From Cellulomonas sp. C5510 (lineage in GTDB: Bacteria; Actinomycetota; Actinomycetes; Actinomycetales; Cellulomonadaceae): DNA of 64,000 bases. Positions within the stretch are counted from its first letter, which is position 1. Each line of letters starts with the position of its first letter. The position numbers and the translations under genes were made by a program. The notes beneath the pieces are model-generated. The model was not told where the DNA came from, ran no database searches, and saw nothing but the letters and a program-made list of their open reading frames with translations. Positions 62,664 through 64,000 of this stretch are shown one piece after another. The stretch spans positions 1,798,001 to 1,862,000 of the forward strand of contig NZ_CP081862.1 of the NCBI RefSeq assembly GCF_019797765.1. Reading direction: 5' to 3'.

Positions 62664-64000
62664 GTGCCGGATCTCGCGGATGCCGCCAAACGCTTGCTGC
62701 TGGGCCGACCGGTCCGCAGCGAGAACCTGGGGCACACCCTGCTGCCCAAGCGGATCGCCCTGCCGATCTTCGCCTCGGACGCGCTCTCGTCCGTGGCCTA
62801 CGCCCCCGACGAGGTGCTGCTGACGCTGGCGCTCGCCGGGGTCAGCGCGACCGTCATCTCGCCGTGGGTCGGCCTCGCGGTGGTGGTCGTCATGGCGACC
62901 GTCATCGCCTCGTACCGGCAGAACGTGCACGCGTACCCGTCCGGGGGCGGCGACTACGAGGTCGCGACCGTGAACCTCGGCCCGAGGGCCGGCGTCTCGG
63001 TGGCCAGCGCGCTCCTGGTCGACTACGTGCTGACCGTGGCGGTGTCCGTGTCGTCGGGCACGCAGTACGCCGCGTCCGCCCTGCCCGCCCTCCGCGGCCA
63101 CGAGACGCTCGTGGCGGTCGGCGTCGTGGTGCTCCTGACGCTGGCGAACCTGCGCGGCGTGAAGGAGTCCGGCCGCGCGTTCGCGATCCCGGTGTACCTG
63201 TTCATGGTCGCGGTCGGGTCCACCGCGGTCTTCGGCTTTGTCCAGTACCTGTCGGGCGACCTCCAGCAGGCGGCCTCGCACGACCTCACGATCGTGCCCG
63301 TCCAGGGCTTCGACGAGGGGCTGTCCGGCGCCGCGGGGGCGTTCCTGGTGCTGCGGGCGTTCGCGTCCGGGTCCGCGGCCCTCACCGGCGTGGAGGCGAT
63401 CAGCAACGGCGTGCCGTCGTTCCGCAAGCCGAAGTCGAAGAACGCCGCGACCACCCTGCTGCTGCTCGGCAGCCTGTCCGTGTTCCTCATCATGTCGATC
63501 CTCACGCTCGCCCGGATCACGGGCGTGCACTACGTGGAGGACCCGGCGACACAGCTGCTGCGCGACGGCCGCCCGGTCGGCGAGGACTACGTGCAGGACC
63601 CGGTGATCGGGCAGCTCGCGCAGACGATCTTCCACTCGTTCCCGCCGGCGTTCTACCTGGTGGCCGTGGTCACCGGGCTGATCCTCGTGCTCGCCGCCAA
63701 CACCGCGTTCAACGGCTTCCCGGTGCTGGGCTCGATCCTCGCGAAGGACGGGTTCCTGCCGCGGCAGCTGCACACCCGCGGCGACCGGCTCGCGTTCTCG
63801 AACGGCATCGTCGCGCTGGCGCTCGGGGCGATCGCGCTGATCGTGGCGTTCGACGCGCAGGTCACCCGGCTGATCCAGCTCTACATCGTGGGCGTCTTCG
63901 TGTCGTTCACGCTGTCCCAGCTCGGCATGATCAAGCACTGGACGCGTGAGCTGCGCACGGAGCCCGACCCGGCGCGGCGCCGGCAGATGACGCGGTCGCG
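62664..64000 (+). CDS. KimA-like potassium importer of the APC superfamily, C-terminus outside window
   Basis: The visible 445 residues hold about eleven transmembrane segments. The sequence follows B. subtilis KimA closely: ASDALSSVAYA with Asp39 and Tyr46, ALLVDYVLTVAVSVSSGT with Asp120, Thr124 and Ser128, AALTGVEAISN with Thr241 and Glu244, and LVLAANTAFNGFP. As I recall, the corresponding KimA residues bind K+ (Asp36, Tyr43, Asp117, Thr121, Ser125, Thr230, Glu233). This favours K+ rather than amino acid import. GTG 62664 has TAGCAT (62650-62655) 8 nt upstream. The frame runs off the window end. Confidence 0.85.
   Translation, partial: MPDLADAAKRLLLGRPVRSENLGHTLLPKRIALPIFASDALSSVAYAPDEVLLTLALAGVSATVISPWVGLAVVVVMATVIASYRQNVHAYPSGGGDYEVATVNLGPRAGVSVASALLVDYVLTVAVSVSSGTQYAASALPALRGHETLVAVGVVVLLTLANLRGVKESGRAFAIPVYLFMVAVGSTAVFGFVQYLSGDLQQAASHDLTIVPVQGFDEGLSGAAGAFLVLRAFASGSAALTGVEAISNGVPSFRKPKSKNAATTLLLLGSLSVFLIMSILTLARITGVHYVEDPATQLLRDGRPVGEDYVQDPVIGQLAQTIFHSFPPAFYLVAVVTGLILVLAANTAFNGFPVLGSILAKDGFLPRQLHTRGDRLAFSNGIVALALGAIALIVAFDAQVTRLIQLYIVGVFVSFTLSQLGMIKHWTRELRTEPDPARRRQMTRS

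Noticed and set aside
1-64000. tRNA, rRNA, CRISPR arrays, insertion sequences, phage or defence genes
   Set aside because: I looked for cloverleaf-like tails, regularly spaced repeats, transposase and integrase motifs and found none. All coding regions match chromosomal core families with uniform base composition.

Overview
The window is one continuous piece of a very GC-rich (about 74%) actinobacterial chromosome. Codons almost always end in G or C, GTG starts are common, and there is an actinobacterial-type cytochrome bcc-aa3 branch (diheme QcrC, Rieske protein with three membrane segments, CtaF). SepH, PknL, an Rv2175c-type DNA-binding protein and many actinobacteria-specific DUF families (3043, 4192, 7455, 5998, 4193, 3093, 3710, 3159) are also present. 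The set looks like Cellulomonadaceae or a close Micrococcineae relative; the genus is inference. I found no insertion sequence, prophage, CRISPR array, rRNA or tRNA. This is core chromosome, and the interest lies in gene variants and regulatory sites.

Layout. 1-4.6 kb: a divergent MocR regulator/YczE membrane protein pair (regulator cut by the window edge), an aldo/keto reductase, DUF3043 and an M20 dipeptidase. 4.8-9.9 kb: a DJ-1/PfpI protein, quinolinate synthase NadA, a divergent glycerate-kinase-like protein, the Fe-S carrier ErpA, and a cysteine-desulfurase-like protein that lacks the PLP lysine. 10.1-18.7 kb: respiratory supercomplex genes, ctaC-ctaD-ctaF on the plus strand facing sodA and ctaE-qcrC-qcrA-qcrB on the minus strand. 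18.9-24.8 kb: a receiver-like protein coupled to trpD, an Lrp-type RAM-only protein, a DnaQ-exonuclease/GIY-YIG fusion and a NYN-domain protein. 24.9-32.3 kb: FadD15-like acyl-CoA synthetase, ROK glucokinase, PlsC-type acyltransferase, PPi-dependent phosphofructokinase overlapping class II DAHP synthase. 32.4-37.6 kb: PknL kinase, a LysM/transglycosylase exoprotein, the Rv2175c-like protein and a polyprenyl diphosphate synthase. 37.6-49.1 kb: a lipoprotein, DUF4192, a universal stress protein, the principal sigma factor, DUF7455, topoisomerase IV (parE, parC), a tandem GNAT and a MarR regulator. 49.2-57.6 kb: a Pat-like GNAT/acyl-CoA synthetase fusion, DUF5998, a phosphodiesterase, thymidine kinase, SepH, a TRIC-like channel and an inositol-monophosphatase family enzyme. 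57.8-64 kb: DUF4193, DUF3093, dUTPase, DUF3710, an OB-fold protein, DUF3159, two TrkA/RCK proteins and a KimA-like potassium permease cut by the window end.

From memory, gene content and order resemble two Mycobacterium tuberculosis neighbourhoods: about Rv2205c-Rv2173 for 6.9-37.6 kb and about Rv2703-Rv2690c for 40.6-64 kb. This supports many of the assignments.

Signals that gene calling alone would miss: (i) a TANNNT hexamer 6-8 nt before at least 17 start codons, which predicts many leaderless transcripts and corrects several starts; (ii) four GTCAC units with an exact 9-bp period upstream of the LysM/transglycosylase gene, resembling MtrA target sites; (iii) a KimA-like K+ importer next to two RCK proteins with no Trk/Ktr channel subunit in view; (iv) several proteins that keep a fold but have lost catalytic residues.
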